64,000 nucleotides of DNA, from contig NZ_JACJPP010000021.1 in NCBI RefSeq assembly GCF_014696135.1, forward strand, positions 1 through 64,000, given 5' to 3'. Numbering within the stretch: position 1 is the stretch's first letter; each line of letters begins with the position of its first letter. The notes below the pieces were generated by a model. It was not told the origin of the DNA, ran no database searches, and worked only from the letters and a program-made list of their open reading frames with translations. A program made the position numbers and the translations under genes. The DNA comes from Nodosilinea sp. FACHB-141 (GTDB taxonomy: Bacteria; Cyanobacteriota; Cyanobacteriia; Phormidesmidales; Phormidesmidaceae). Shown here one piece after another: positions 26,268-34,701 of the stretch.

Positions 26268-27225
26268 GGGTCAAAACCTCTGAATGAATGTGCGGTAGCA
26301 CCTCTCGACCAATTTCTTCTAGCACATCACCTGCCGGGCGCTCACCATACTTGAGGTTGAGGCCTACGTGGTTGACGCCGATGTCGCGCAAGTGCAGCAG
26401 CAGGTCGAGCAGGCGATCGCGCCCCAACCTGTAACCCAAATGAATTGGCGTCGCCGCAGCGGTCGGGTCATTCACCAGATCGACATAGAGTGATTGGGCA
26501 TAGGGTTTGAATCGGCCGGGGGCAACGCGATCGACCAGGGCGCGCCAGTCTTGAATCATGCGGGCCTGCATGTGGGGATGGCGCGGGTAATAGAGCCAGC
26601 CGTCGGCGTGCTCGGCGATCCATTCGGGGGTTTGGCGGCTGTGGCCCGTTACCAGTAGGGGAATGCTGCCGTGGACGGGTTTGGGCAGCACATCAGCTCC
26701 CTCTAGCTGAGTAAGGGAGGAACGAATCACGGGAAATTCTGATGCCAGCGCCTGTTTGAAGTCGGCAAAGGTCTGGCGAAAGCGATCGCCTCGCGTCTCA
26801 AAATCAACCCCAAAGGCAGGAAACTCCACCGGGCGATCGCCCGAGGCCACCCCCATCACCAAGCGCCCTCCGGAAAGCTGATCGACCGAAGCCGCTGACT
26901 TCGCTAGGTGCAACGGGTGGCGCTGGCTAAAGATAATGCTGCCGGTGGCCAGGGCAATGCGATCGGTCTTCGCCGCCATGTAGCCTAAATAAACCCAGGG
27001 GTCAAAAATCTGCCCCACGTCTCCAAAGGTGGGGTCGTAGAGCGGCACATCTCGCACCCAGAGAGCGGCATAGCCCAGGGCCTCAGCTCGCTGGGCCAGC
27101 TCTACCTGATGCTGCATAGTGGGAATGTTGCCCTTGTACGCCTCGATAGGAAAGAACACGCCGACCGTCAGCTGATTGGGTTGGAACATGCGATCAAACC
27201 CGGTCTGAATGGGGGATGGGTTCAT
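26245..27225 (-). CDS. LLM-class flavin-dependent oxidoreductase
   Basis: 326 residues, luciferase-like monooxygenase (bacterial luciferase/F420-related TIM barrel). Motifs: TVGVFFPIEAYKGNIPTMQH, AQRAEALGYAALWVRDVP, FDPWVYLGYMAAKTDRIALA and GGRLVMGVASGDRPVEFPAF, typical of the FMN-dependent subgroup. Substrate not predictable. Starts 3 bp after the OsmC stop, and its end overlaps the small Rof-like gene, so the three are co-transcribed and translationally coupled. Confidence 0.92.
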   Translation of the reverse strand: MNPSPIQTGFDRMFQPNQLTVGVFFPIEAYKGNIPTMQHQVELAQRAEALGYAALWVRDVPLYDPTFGDVGQIFDPWVYLGYMAAKTDRIALATGSIIFSQRHPLHLAKSAASVDQLSGGRLVMGVASGDRPVEFPAFGVDFETRGDRFRQTFADFKQALASEFPVIRSSLTQLEGADVLPKPVHGSIPLLVTGHSRQTPEWIAEHADGWLYYPRHPHMQARMIQDWRALVDRVAPGRFKPYAQSLYVDLVNDPTAAATPIHLGYRLGRDRLLDLLLHLRDIGVNHVGLNLKYGERPAGDVLEEIGREVLPHIHSEVLTHERVSVG

Positions 27226-27228
27226 GGG

Positions 27229-27636
27229 TTATGGCAACGGGATTGCAGCAGGGGTCAAAACGGTTTGAATCGAGGTGCCGGCGCTGAGCAAGCGGTGCAC
27301 GGGGCAGCGATCGCCAATTTCTCGCAGGCGATCGCGCTGTTCAGCACTCAGGTCGCCCACCAAAGTTAGGTAGGCCACAATGACCGCCTGTTTCTCCACG
27401 GTTTGCAGCTCCGCCGCGACGTAGACATTCTCCACCGGCCAGCCCTTGCGCTCGGCATACATTTTGATGGTGATCGCTTTGCAGCTGCCCAGTCCTGCTA
27501 AAACTAGCTCCGTTGGAGTCGGCCCCTGGTCGCTGCCGCCGAGGTGGGTTGGCTCGTCGGCAACCAGCTGAAACTTGCGGATAGCCACGTCTTGGCCATA
27601 GCGCGATGCGTTCGACGAAACCTGAACTGAGGCCAT
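27229..27636 (-). CDS. OsmC/Ohr family peroxiredoxin-like protein
   Basis: 135 residues from the ATG at 27636, preceded by GGAGAAAT; an upstream extension is rejected. The two peroxidatic/resolving cysteines lie in LAGLGSCKAITIKMYAERKG and LREIGDRCPVHRLLS, as in YhfA/OsmC proteins that reduce organic hydroperoxides. First gene of an operon with an LLM oxidoreductase. A 9-bp inverted repeat (AATCACTAC / GTAGTGATT) lies at 27727-27756 in the upstream region. Confidence 0.93.
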   Translation of the reverse strand: MASVQVSSNASRYGQDVAIRKFQLVADEPTHLGGSDQGPTPTELVLAGLGSCKAITIKMYAERKGWPVENVYVAAELQTVEKQAVIVAYLTLVGDLSAEQRDRLREIGDRCPVHRLLSAGTSIQTVLTPAAIPLP

Positions 27637-27726
27637 GGCGATTTCTCCATAGTGCGACTGATGCTTGCGGTTAGAAACCGGGCTTTTAAGGTGACGTTTA
27701 GATCTGCTGCTTATCCCCAGAAACCC

Positions 27727-27756
27727 AATCACTACACCATCTCAAGCGTAGTGATT
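27727..27756. promoter_or_regulatory. 9-bp interrupted dyad upstream of OsmC
   Basis: AATCACTAC (27727-27735) and GTAGTGATT (27748-27756) are perfect inverted arms spaced by 12 bp, about 90 bp ahead of the OsmC start. May be an operator; no regulator gene adjoins. Confidence 0.4.
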
Positions 27757-27942
27757 ACGCTTGGCTATGCGCCGCTGTCCACGGACCAGATTGCCCCCGT
27801 CACCCAAGCCGATGGCCAGAAAGCAGCAGGGCGATCGCCCCTGCCCCAGATTCCGACCTGTCCGCGCGCTGTGCACTCCGTTTTTGACAATCGGCATTTG
27901 ATCCACAAGCGCTTAGCCCATAGTGAACCAGACAGACCTTGC

Positions 27943-30564
27943 CTACACCAGCGCTGCTGTAGGCGTCACCACTCCCGAGACAATCCGCACCGAATCTGGA
28001 TCGGCCCAGAGCACTAGCTTGGGGTCATAAGGGCTGTTGAGGTATCGGTGACGGGGCAAAATGCGCAGCGACAGGCCCTGTAACCCGCTGGCGGTGTACT
28101 CCATTTCCAAGGCGTAGATGCTCCTGCCGTTGGCATCTGGCCCCTGATGGGCCATGGGCACCGCTACCCCCGAGTGAATTTCGCCATCTACTGAGACTGT
28201 GCCCTGGTAGAGTTCGACCTGCACATCGTCGGGGGTGAGGGCACCGAGCTGAATGGCGGCGGTCACCTTAAAGGGTTGGTTCACCTGGAGATTAGTCGTG
28301 TCAGAGATAGCCACTTCTTCAAAGCGCACGTCATACCAGTGGTCAGCCATGCGGGCTTGCCAGGTGGCCAGCTCTTTGCCGGGGCTGTAGCTCGCCGAGG
28401 CTAGGGTAGAGGCGCGATCGCTGGCCGCAAAGTAGCCCAAATTGGCGTAGTCCTTCACCATGCGAGCAGTGTTGAACTGGGGCGTGTTGAAGTAGATCGC
28501 CTCCTTCATTTTGGCTACCCAGCCCCGAGGGATTTCGTCTTTGTCGCGATCGTAGAACAGCGGCACCACCTCTTTCTCCAAAATGTCGTAGAGGGCGTTG
28601 GCCTCCACGTCGTCTTGGTAGTTAGGGTCGTCGTAGTCTTCGCCGTGGCCGATGGGCCAGCCGGTGCGAATGTAGTCGGCCTCATCCCACCAGCCGTCGA
28701 GCACGCTGAGGTTGGGTAGGCCGTTCATCGCCGCCTTCATGCCGCTGGTGCCGCTGGCCTCGCGGGGGCGACGGGGGTTGTTGAGCCACACGTCGCAACC
28801 GGCCACCATGTCCCGCGACAGGTGAATGTCGTAGTTGGGTACAAACACAATGGATTTGCTCAACCCCTGATCGCGGGTGAAGTGAATGATGCTGCGGATC
28901 AGTTCTTTACCGGGAATGTCTTTGGGGTGGGCCTTGCCCGCAATCACAAACTGCACGCGGCGATCGCCGCCATTACCATTAATGATATTGCGGATGCGTT
29001 CGAGGTCGTGGAGGAACAGGGTGGCGCGCTTGTAGGTGGCAAAGCGACGAGCAAAGCCAATGGTGAGCACAAAGGGGTCGAGGCACTCCTGGGCTTCGGT
29101 TAGCTCACGGGTTGAGCCGCCGCGATCGCGCGTGCTCTTGGCCAGGCGATCGCGCACCGTCACCACCAGGTGCGATCGGCACTGCTCGTGGTTGCGCCAC
29201 AGCTCGTCGTCGGGGATGGCGTACACCCGTTCCCACAGCGATGCACCAGGGCTGGCTTCGGCCCAGTTGGGGCCGAGGTAGCGATCGTAGAGCGCCTGGG
29301 TTGATCGAGCTACGCAGCTGCGGGCGTGCACCCCATTGGTGATGGCGTAGATCGGCACCTCGCCCAGGGGCAGCCCTGTCCACAGTTCGCCAAACATATC
29401 GCGCGACACCTCGGCGTGGAGCTTACTCACCCCGTTGATAAAGGTCGCCGTCTTAATCGCCAGCACCGCCATACTAAAGGGGGCCGAAAAATCTCCTGTA
29501 TCGGTGCGGCCCAGGGCCAAAAACTCGGCATCGCCCAGGCCAAATCGCTCGCGGTAGCGGCCCAGGTAGTGCAGCACCTTCTCCGGCGGAAACAGGTCGA
29601 TACCAGCGGGTACCGGGGTGTGGGTGGTAAACATTTGGCTGGCCTGGGCCACCTGAAGCGCCTCAGCAAAGGTCAGGCTCTGTTCTTCAATCAGCACCCG
29701 CATGCGCTCTAGGGCCATAAAGGCCGAGTGGCCCTCGTTCATGTGGTAGGCCGTCGGCGTCAGCCCTAAAGCCTTGAGCATGCGAATGCCGCCAATGCCC
29801 AGCATCACCTCCTGGTGAATGCGCATGTCGATGTCGCCGCCGTAGAGGCGATCGCAGATGTCCTGGTCGTACTGGTTGTTGGGTTCGATATTGGTGTCGA
29901 GCAGATAGAGCGGCACCGTGCCCACCTGCACCCGCCATACCCGCGCGTACACCACCCGCCCCGGATACTCCACCTCGATCCTGAGTTCCTGACCGTTGGC
30001 ATCCCGCTCCAGGTGCAGGGGCATATTGTAAAAGTCATTGATCGGGTAGCGCTCCTGCTGCCAACCGTCGGCGTTTAGGTACTGGGCAAAGTAGCCCTCC
30101 TGGTAAAGCAGGCCCACCGCCACCAGGGGCAGGCCCAGGTCGCTGGCCGACTTGAGGTGATCGCCCGCCAACACCCCCAAACCGCCTGAGTACACTGGCA
30201 TGCAGGTGGTGAGACCAAATTCCATGGAAAAGTAAGCGTAGCATTCGCCCGAGACTGGGGCCTTGCGGTGTTTTTTGTACCAGGCGCGATCGCTCAGATA
30301 GTCCTCCAGCCGCTGGGCCGCCCGGTCCATCTGAGCCAAAAACCCCTCGTCTTCAGCAATCTCATTCAATCGCGCTTGGCTGATAGTGCCCAGCATCAAT
30401 ACTGGGTTGTAGCGGCTCGACTCCCACAGATCGCCGTCCAGTCGCCGAAACAGGTCTACCATCTCCACATCCCAGTCCCAGTGAAGGTTGTAGGCCAGGG
30501 TGCGCAGCGCCTCTAGCCGCTGGGGCAGGGCCGGAGTCACATTAAACGTACGAATGGGGCGCAT
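27943..30564 (-). CDS. glgP: Alpha-glucan (glycogen) phosphorylase, GT35 family
   Basis: 873 residues. Releases glucose 1-phosphate from glycogen. The N-terminal MRPIRTFNVTPALPQRLEAL with NLHWDWDVEMVDLF belongs to the DUF3417-containing bacterial/archaeal phosphorylase subtype. Active-site segments: YSGGLGVLAGDHLKSASDLG, MNEGHSAFMALERMR, FTTHTPVPAG, YAITNGVHARSW-like region, FVIAGKAHPKD and the pyridoxal-phosphate lysine in EASGTSGMKAAMNG near residue 610. Full length. Monocistronic as far as can be seen. Confidence 0.95.
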   Translation of the reverse strand: MRPIRTFNVTPALPQRLEALRTLAYNLHWDWDVEMVDLFRRLDGDLWESSRYNPVLMLGTISQARLNEIAEDEGFLAQMDRAAQRLEDYLSDRAWYKKHRKAPVSGECYAYFSMEFGLTTCMPVYSGGLGVLAGDHLKSASDLGLPLVAVGLLYQEGYFAQYLNADGWQQERYPINDFYNMPLHLERDANGQELRIEVEYPGRVVYARVWRVQVGTVPLYLLDTNIEPNNQYDQDICDRLYGGDIDMRIHQEVMLGIGGIRMLKALGLTPTAYHMNEGHSAFMALERMRVLIEEQSLTFAEALQVAQASQMFTTHTPVPAGIDLFPPEKVLHYLGRYRERFGLGDAEFLALGRTDTGDFSAPFSMAVLAIKTATFINGVSKLHAEVSRDMFGELWTGLPLGEVPIYAITNGVHARSCVARSTQALYDRYLGPNWAEASPGASLWERVYAIPDDELWRNHEQCRSHLVVTVRDRLAKSTRDRGGSTRELTEAQECLDPFVLTIGFARRFATYKRATLFLHDLERIRNIINGNGGDRRVQFVIAGKAHPKDIPGKELIRSIIHFTRDQGLSKSIVFVPNYDIHLSRDMVAGCDVWLNNPRRPREASGTSGMKAAMNGLPNLSVLDGWWDEADYIRTGWPIGHGEDYDDPNYQDDVEANALYDILEKEVVPLFYDRDKDEIPRGWVAKMKEAIYFNTPQFNTARMVKDYANLGYFAASDRASTLASASYSPGKELATWQARMADHWYDVRFEEVAISDTTNLQVNQPFKVTAAIQLGALTPDDVQVELYQGTVSVDGEIHSGVAVPMAHQGPDANGRSIYALEMEYTASGLQGLSLRILPRHRYLNSPYDPKLVLWADPDSVRIVSGVVTPTAALV

Positions 30565-30829
30565 AGGAGAAAATTTGCAAAGATTTCATATAGAGCCATT
30601 CTGCCCTCTATCGTCCTGGGGCGGTCGTGAAGCCATGGCTTTTCATACTCTTTTAGCCCTCAACCCGGCCTACAGTAGCGATCCTACCGCTGCAATTAGC
30701 GCTTCTCCCCTAATTCCAGGTTATGAAATCCCTACCCGGGGGCATAGCCTAGCGAACTGACCTCAGGGAATAATGGTCTAGGTCAGAAAAATAAACCTAA
30801 CTATCTATAAAGACAACAAGGACAAGGCT

Positions 30830-30967
30830 ATGACGCAGGACAGGAATAATCAGGGATTTGGAGCCACCCTCGACCAAGACGCTCGCCCCGCAGTCGAGTT
30901 TGACCAGTGGGCTAGGGCCGTGCGCCAGCAGATGGTTGCTGCCCTCAAGCGTCGCGGCAACAGCTAA
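30830..30967 (+). CDS. Small protein of 45 residues
   Basis: ATG at 30830 preceded by AAGGACAAGG. The predicted peptide has an acidic middle (ATLDQDARPAVEFDQWARAV) and a basic amphipathic end (RQQMVAALKRRGNS). Composition and start signal suggest a genuine small gene rather than chance. No known domain; function unknown. Stands between glgP and the 100-residue gene. Confidence 0.5.
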   Translation: MTQDRNNQGFGATLDQDARPAVEFDQWARAVRQQMVAALKRRGNS

Positions 30968-31020
30968 AACTGCGGTGGTCAAAGACCGGCCCTAGGGCAG
31001 TCTTAACTACCAGAGCTAGT

Positions 31021-31067
31021 GGGTGCAAGGTTTAAGCTGTCAGACTCTGAGGTCAAACCTTGCACCC
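31021..31067. repeat. 13-bp perfect inverted repeat
   Basis: GGGTGCAAGGTTT (31021-31033) and AAACCTTGCACCC (31055-31067) can pair without a mismatch around a 21-base loop. No T-run follows. May end the transcript of the small gene at 30830 or be a dispersed palindrome. Confidence 0.7.
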
Positions 31068-31180
31068 TCAACCTTAAATCTTGCGCTCAACTCTCCATCT
31101 CCACAAACTCCCGTCCATAGTCTTGGTAGACTACTGGTGCAATCCCCCTCAAAGCACCCGTACCCCTCATCGCCAACTCT

Positions 31181-31483
31181 GTGGCCACCAAAAAAACCAC
31201 CGGCAAAAGCAGCAGTCAGCCCAGTGAAAGCCCTATCTCGACTCCTACCAGTGCGGGCCAGGGGTTTAAGGTTCAGGTATTTTATCTGGCAGCTAGCAGC
31301 AACAGTCCCAGCGCTCCCACCAAAGACGCCCTGTGGTTTGCCACTTATCCCATTATTCCGCGTATCGGTGACTGCGTATTTAGAGACGGCGTGTACTACC
31401 GAGTAGAGCGCGTCTTTTTGTACGAAAATTTGGCCGCCGGTTGGTGTGCTGATGTTGAGGTTACCTTCTACGGCAGACGCTAA
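31181..31483 (+). CDS. Hypothetical protein of 100 residues
   Basis: GTG start at 31181; no good ribosome-binding site. A Ser/Thr-rich N-terminal tail precedes a compact beta-rich segment GFKVQVFYLAASS, DALWFATYPIIPRIGDCVFR, GVYYRVERVFLYENLAAGW, ending GRR. The distribution of aromatic and hydrophobic residues looks protein-like, while the opposing frame (31040-31567) is rich in Ala/Gly and appears to be a shadow. No family recognised. Confidence 0.5.
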   Translation: MATKKTTGKSSSQPSESPISTPTSAGQGFKVQVFYLAASSNSPSAPTKDALWFATYPIIPRIGDCVFRDGVYYRVERVFLYENLAAGWCADVEVTFYGRR

Positions 31484-31736
31484 TCGAGCCCTAGCAAGTG
31501 CTCTAAACAGCGTGTTACAAAACTTATGGGAGGCCCCGGTCTCAATGGCTGTAACGACTGCTGTCACAGTGTTACAGAACGATTAATCTCCAGAAACCTT
31601 ATGCTAAAGTAGGCGGGTAACATGTTTTGCTTTCGGTAGGCTGGCAATCACAGTCTGATTTCAGTTTTCGGGTAATCGATGTGTACCACTCCGAATCGAA
31701 CTTGTCTACATTACATGTCAATTTTGGAGTTGTGCC

Positions 31737-32069
31737 ATGTCGATTTATGTAGGAAACCTCGCCTACAATGCTACGGAAGGAGACATCACTGAAGTCTTTT
31801 CCGAGTACGGGGCCGTTAGCCGAGTAACGGTGCCCACCGATCGCGAAACCGGTCGCCCCCGGGGCTTCGCGTTTGTCGAGATGGAGAAGGAAGCTGACGA
31901 AGACGCTGCCATTGAGGCTCTCGACGGAGCTGAGTGGATGGGTCGCGAGCTGCGCGTTAACAAAGCTCGTCCCAAAGAAAAGCGCGCCGGTGGTGGTGCT
32001 CCCCGCGGCAACTTCGGCGGTGGCGGCGGCGGCCGAGATGGTGGCAACCGCGAGTTTTCCCGCTGGTAA
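31737..32069 (+). CDS. RRM RNA-binding protein (cyanobacterial Rbp)
   Basis: 110 residues. One RNA-recognition motif, residues 1-80, with RNP-2 MSIYVGNLAY and RNP-1 RPRGFAFVEM, followed by a glycine-rich tail (FGGGGGGRDGGNREFSRW). Single-RRM, Gly-tailed Rbp proteins bind RNA and in several cyanobacteria are cold-regulated. The long leader (31580-31736) probably carries the regulation; it includes an interrupted dyad CTGTAAC (31549) / GTTACAG (31571). Identification is certain at family level. Confidence 0.95.
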   Translation: MSIYVGNLAYNATEGDITEVFSEYGAVSRVTVPTDRETGRPRGFAFVEMEKEADEDAAIEALDGAEWMGRELRVNKARPKEKRAGGGAPRGNFGGGGGGRDGGNREFSRW

Positions 32070-32173
32070 ATCGCCTAGACACAACTAAATTATTCAGTTG
32101 CAGTGGCAGAGGATGACTATCTTCTGCCATTTTGCTGTAGACCTACGGGGCTGTTCCATTCGCAAACAGCATC

Positions 32174-33037
32174 TCAGACTGGAGGCCACTCCAGCACCCA
32201 TGGCCCCAGCAGCCCAGTGCGAAAGTCATTGAGAATGCGTTTAGCCGTGCGTTCTACATTGTCCTGAAATTTCTGGGTCGCCACCTGAATTACAAAGTCT
32301 TCCCCGGTGCAGTCATCCAGCGTCAGGCCGTAGCGAGCCTGCAAACCATCGCGGTAATCGTCTGGGGAGCCCGTCTGCTGCAAGCCCTTGATCACATCCA
32401 GAAACGCGGCGGCTGTGCGCTGGGTATCGTAAGAGGCTTCGCCAATATCGTCACAGATGGCCAGCTTTAGGGCGGCCGCCTGGTCATCCATGCGGGAGGG
32501 AATGACGCCTGGCGCGTCGAGCAGGTCGAGATCGCCCGACAGACGAACCCACCGCAGCTGGCGAGTGACTCCGGCTTTGCGGGCGCTAGCCACCACCTTG
32601 CGATTTAGCAGTCGGTTGATCAACGCTGACTTGCCCACGTTGGGAAAGCCGATCACCACGGCGCGGACAGGGCGGGGCTTCATGCCGCGAGCCTGGCGGC
32701 GCTGGTTGACGGCCTCGCCAGCGGTCTGAGCGGCTTTTGCGATCGCCTTCACCCCCTTACCCTGCTGCCCATCGGTGAAGTAGGGCACCTCCCCCTGCTG
32801 ACGAAACCAATTCTCCCAAGCGGTGCGGGCCTCGGTTGAAATCATATCGACCCGGTTGATCACCAGCACGCGAGGTTTCTCGCCCACCCAGGTATCAACC
32901 TTGGGGTGCCGCGTCGATACCGGAATGCGGGCATCGCGCACCTCGAGCACCACATCCACGCGGTTGAGCTGATCGACCAGGGCTTTTTCTGCCTTGGCGA
33001 TATGGCCGGGATACCACTGGATTTCGGGGGTGGACAT
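32174..33037 (-). CDS. rbgA: Ribosome biogenesis GTPase YlqF/RbgA
   Basis: 287 residues. Circularly permuted GTPase: G4 motif VINRVDMIS comes first (residue ~62), G1 IGFPNVGKSALINRL near 130 and G3 LLDAPGVIPSRM near 176. The N-terminal MSTPEIQWYPGHIAKAEKAL and the C-terminal ANTAR-like helices are family-typical. Assists late assembly of the 50S subunit. Solitary, facing the convergent rbp gene; identification firm. Confidence 0.94.
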   Translation of the reverse strand: MSTPEIQWYPGHIAKAEKALVDQLNRVDVVLEVRDARIPVSTRHPKVDTWVGEKPRVLVINRVDMISTEARTAWENWFRQQGEVPYFTDGQQGKGVKAIAKAAQTAGEAVNQRRQARGMKPRPVRAVVIGFPNVGKSALINRLLNRKVVASARKAGVTRQLRWVRLSGDLDLLDAPGVIPSRMDDQAAALKLAICDDIGEASYDTQRTAAAFLDVIKGLQQTGSPDDYRDGLQARYGLTLDDCTGEDFVIQVATQKFQDNVERTAKRILNDFRTGLLGPWVLEWPPV

Positions 33038-33202
33038 GGGGGTGGGGGTGAGGGAGTGATGGGGTGGGGAGTAGAGAAAAGCTCTTTAGCGATCGCAGGG
33101 TGCATCAAGCCAAAAGGTGAGGCGAGACCAATGTGTAGCTTGCAACTAATTCCACGGCGACGCACCTACTGAGAATAAACCTATTTTGGGAAACGGCTTC
33201 CC

Positions 33203-33811
33203 TTACCTAATATCGCTCTTTTGGAGAAGGGGTTCTTCGCAGGGTTCTGCCGAGGGTGCAGAGGCATCCTGGGTGGGAAGGGTGCTGAGGGTGGCCAAAG
33301 TTTCGTCGCACCAGGTGAGCCAGCTGGTTTCGTAGTGGATGCCGTTGCGCAGAGTGATGTACTGGAATCGCGACGCTAGAGGCATAGCCTCGGGCTGGGA
33401 GAAGTATTTTTGCTCAATATCCCGATAGGCTTCCAGCGTTGCCACATGCTGAGCGCGCTCATGCTCAAGGGTAGCCTCCATGGTTTCCAGCGGCACCAGG
33501 TAGCCCACAAAAAGCTTGACCAGCAAATCGTCTTTGGTAGGTACGCATTTAGTGGGCTGAGCAATCCACTCCTTGAGCTGAGCTTTACCCGCTGCGGTGA
33601 CGCTGTAGATTTTTTTGTCGGGTTTGCCCGCCTGGGCGATCGCTTCGGCAGTGACCAACCCCTGCTGCTCTAACTTGGTCAGCTCGCGGTAAATCTGTTG
33701 GTGGCTGGCGTGCCAAAAGAAGCCCACTGAGCCGTCAAACTGCTTGGCCAGATCGTAGCCGCTACAGGGGCGATCGGTGAGGGCCGAAAGAATTGCGTGG
33801 GAAAGAGCCAT
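33203..33811 (-). CDS. PadR family transcriptional regulator
   Basis: 202 residues. MALSHAILSALTDRPCSGYD and the winged HTH (FDGSVGFFWHASHQQIYREL, TKLEQQGLVTAEAI, KIYSVTAAGKAQLKEWI) are PadR-type; the C-terminal 100 residues are the helical Vir_reg-like dimerisation part. Divergent from the Coq4-family gene; several TGCA-containing dyads lie between them, so it probably represses its own promoter and that of the neighbouring gene. Confidence 0.93.
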   Translation of the reverse strand: MALSHAILSALTDRPCSGYDLAKQFDGSVGFFWHASHQQIYRELTKLEQQGLVTAEAIAQAGKPDKKIYSVTAAGKAQLKEWIAQPTKCVPTKDDLLVKLFVGYLVPLETMEATLEHERAQHVATLEAYRDIEQKYFSQPEAMPLASRFQYITLRNGIHYETSWLTWCDETLATLSTLPTQDASAPSAEPCEEPLLQKSDIR

Positions 33812-33848
33812 AGAGCAAGTTGCAAAACTAAATATGCAAAATATTGAC

Positions 33849-33901
33849 TATGCATTTAAGTGCATATAGTATTGGGATATTTGGAATGCAAAAAGTTGCA
33901 T
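33849..33901. promoter_or_regulatory. Two PadR-type dyad operators
   Basis: Site 1 (33849-33866) is TATGCA-N6-TGCATA; site 2 (33886-33901) is ATGCAA-N4-TTGCAT. A half-related AATATGCAAAAT lies just before. PadR/LmrR proteins bind interrupted dyads with ATG(C/T)...(G/A)CAT arms, and these lie between the PadR gene and its divergent neighbour. The apparent reading frame from 33844 starts within the operators and is not used. Confidence 0.7.
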
Positions 33902-33996
33902 ATACACTCAATTGCATTTTCATTATGTCTGTTTTGAGTGATCGCCCCTATCTGCGATCGCATTTGTTCACATCCTTTCCTCACTGGAGAAACGTC

Positions 33997-34665
33997 GTGG
34001 TTAGCCGAATTCAGCCATCCTCCTATGATCGACGTACTCGATTGCCCCTGAGCGGCATCAACTGGCTAGAGCTAAGGGCTGCCTACCGAGCTTTTTTAAG
34101 CGATCCCGCCGCCGGTATTCGACACATTCTCGCCGCTGAACGCCGCAGCCAGTGGCAACGCTGGGTCGAGCAGCGCCTGGAACAACAGGCATCTCACCTA
34201 GCCCATCGCACAATTTCAGTCGATCTCAATGCCCTGGTGCAGCTACCGCCCGACACCTTAGGCGGTGCCTACGCCCGCCATATGATCCGCTACGGGTTTG
34301 ACCCTGAAACGTTTATTGCCGATGAGGCCCAAAGCGAGTGGCTGCGCCAGCGCATCGCCATTAGCCACGATATCTACCACATTTACACTGGCTTCGATGC
34401 TGCCCCGATTGGTGAGTTTGGGGTAGCCGCCTACACCCTGGTGCAGTATCGAGACTTGCTGAACGTGTTTGTGCTCTCCTTTGTGCCGCTGAGTTTGACC
34501 AACCCGCTGTGGACGATGCCACTGCTGCGGGCGCTGTGGCGCGGCTTTCGCATGGGGGTAAGGGGGCAGGCGGCGATCGCCTATCCGCCCGAACTCAACT
34601 GGGACAAACCGCTAGCGATCGTCCGCCAAGAACTGGGGCTGGGGAAGTTCTTCGACAACGATTAG
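33997..34665 (+). CDS. Coq4 family protein
   Basis: 222 residues from the GTG at 33997, which has GGAGAAA ahead of it (an ATG at 33925 is the alternative). The metal motif of Coq4, HDxxH followed 11 residues later by E, is intact (HDIYHIYTGFDAAPIGEFG), as is the C-terminal YPPELNWDKPLAIVRQELGL. In eukaryotes Coq4 acts in ubiquinone head-group processing; cyanobacteria make plastoquinone, so the substrate here is unclear. PadR-regulated by context. A degenerate copy of its 3' end lies at 36508, beyond the GMC oxidoreductase. Confidence 0.85.
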   Translation: MVSRIQPSSYDRRTRLPLSGINWLELRAAYRAFLSDPAAGIRHILAAERRSQWQRWVEQRLEQQASHLAHRTISVDLNALVQLPPDTLGGAYARHMIRYGFDPETFIADEAQSEWLRQRIAISHDIYHIYTGFDAAPIGEFGVAAYTLVQYRDLLNVFVLSFVPLSLTNPLWTMPLLRALWRGFRMGVRGQAAIAYPPELNWDKPLAIVRQELGLGKFFDND

Positions 34666-34701
34666 CAGCAAAAGATGAGCGGCATTCCAGACTCAGGCCA
34701 C

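Noticed and set aside
31040-31567. 175-residue frame on the minus strand
   Set aside because: The opposing 100-residue frame looks more protein-like; this one starts in the following intergenic region.
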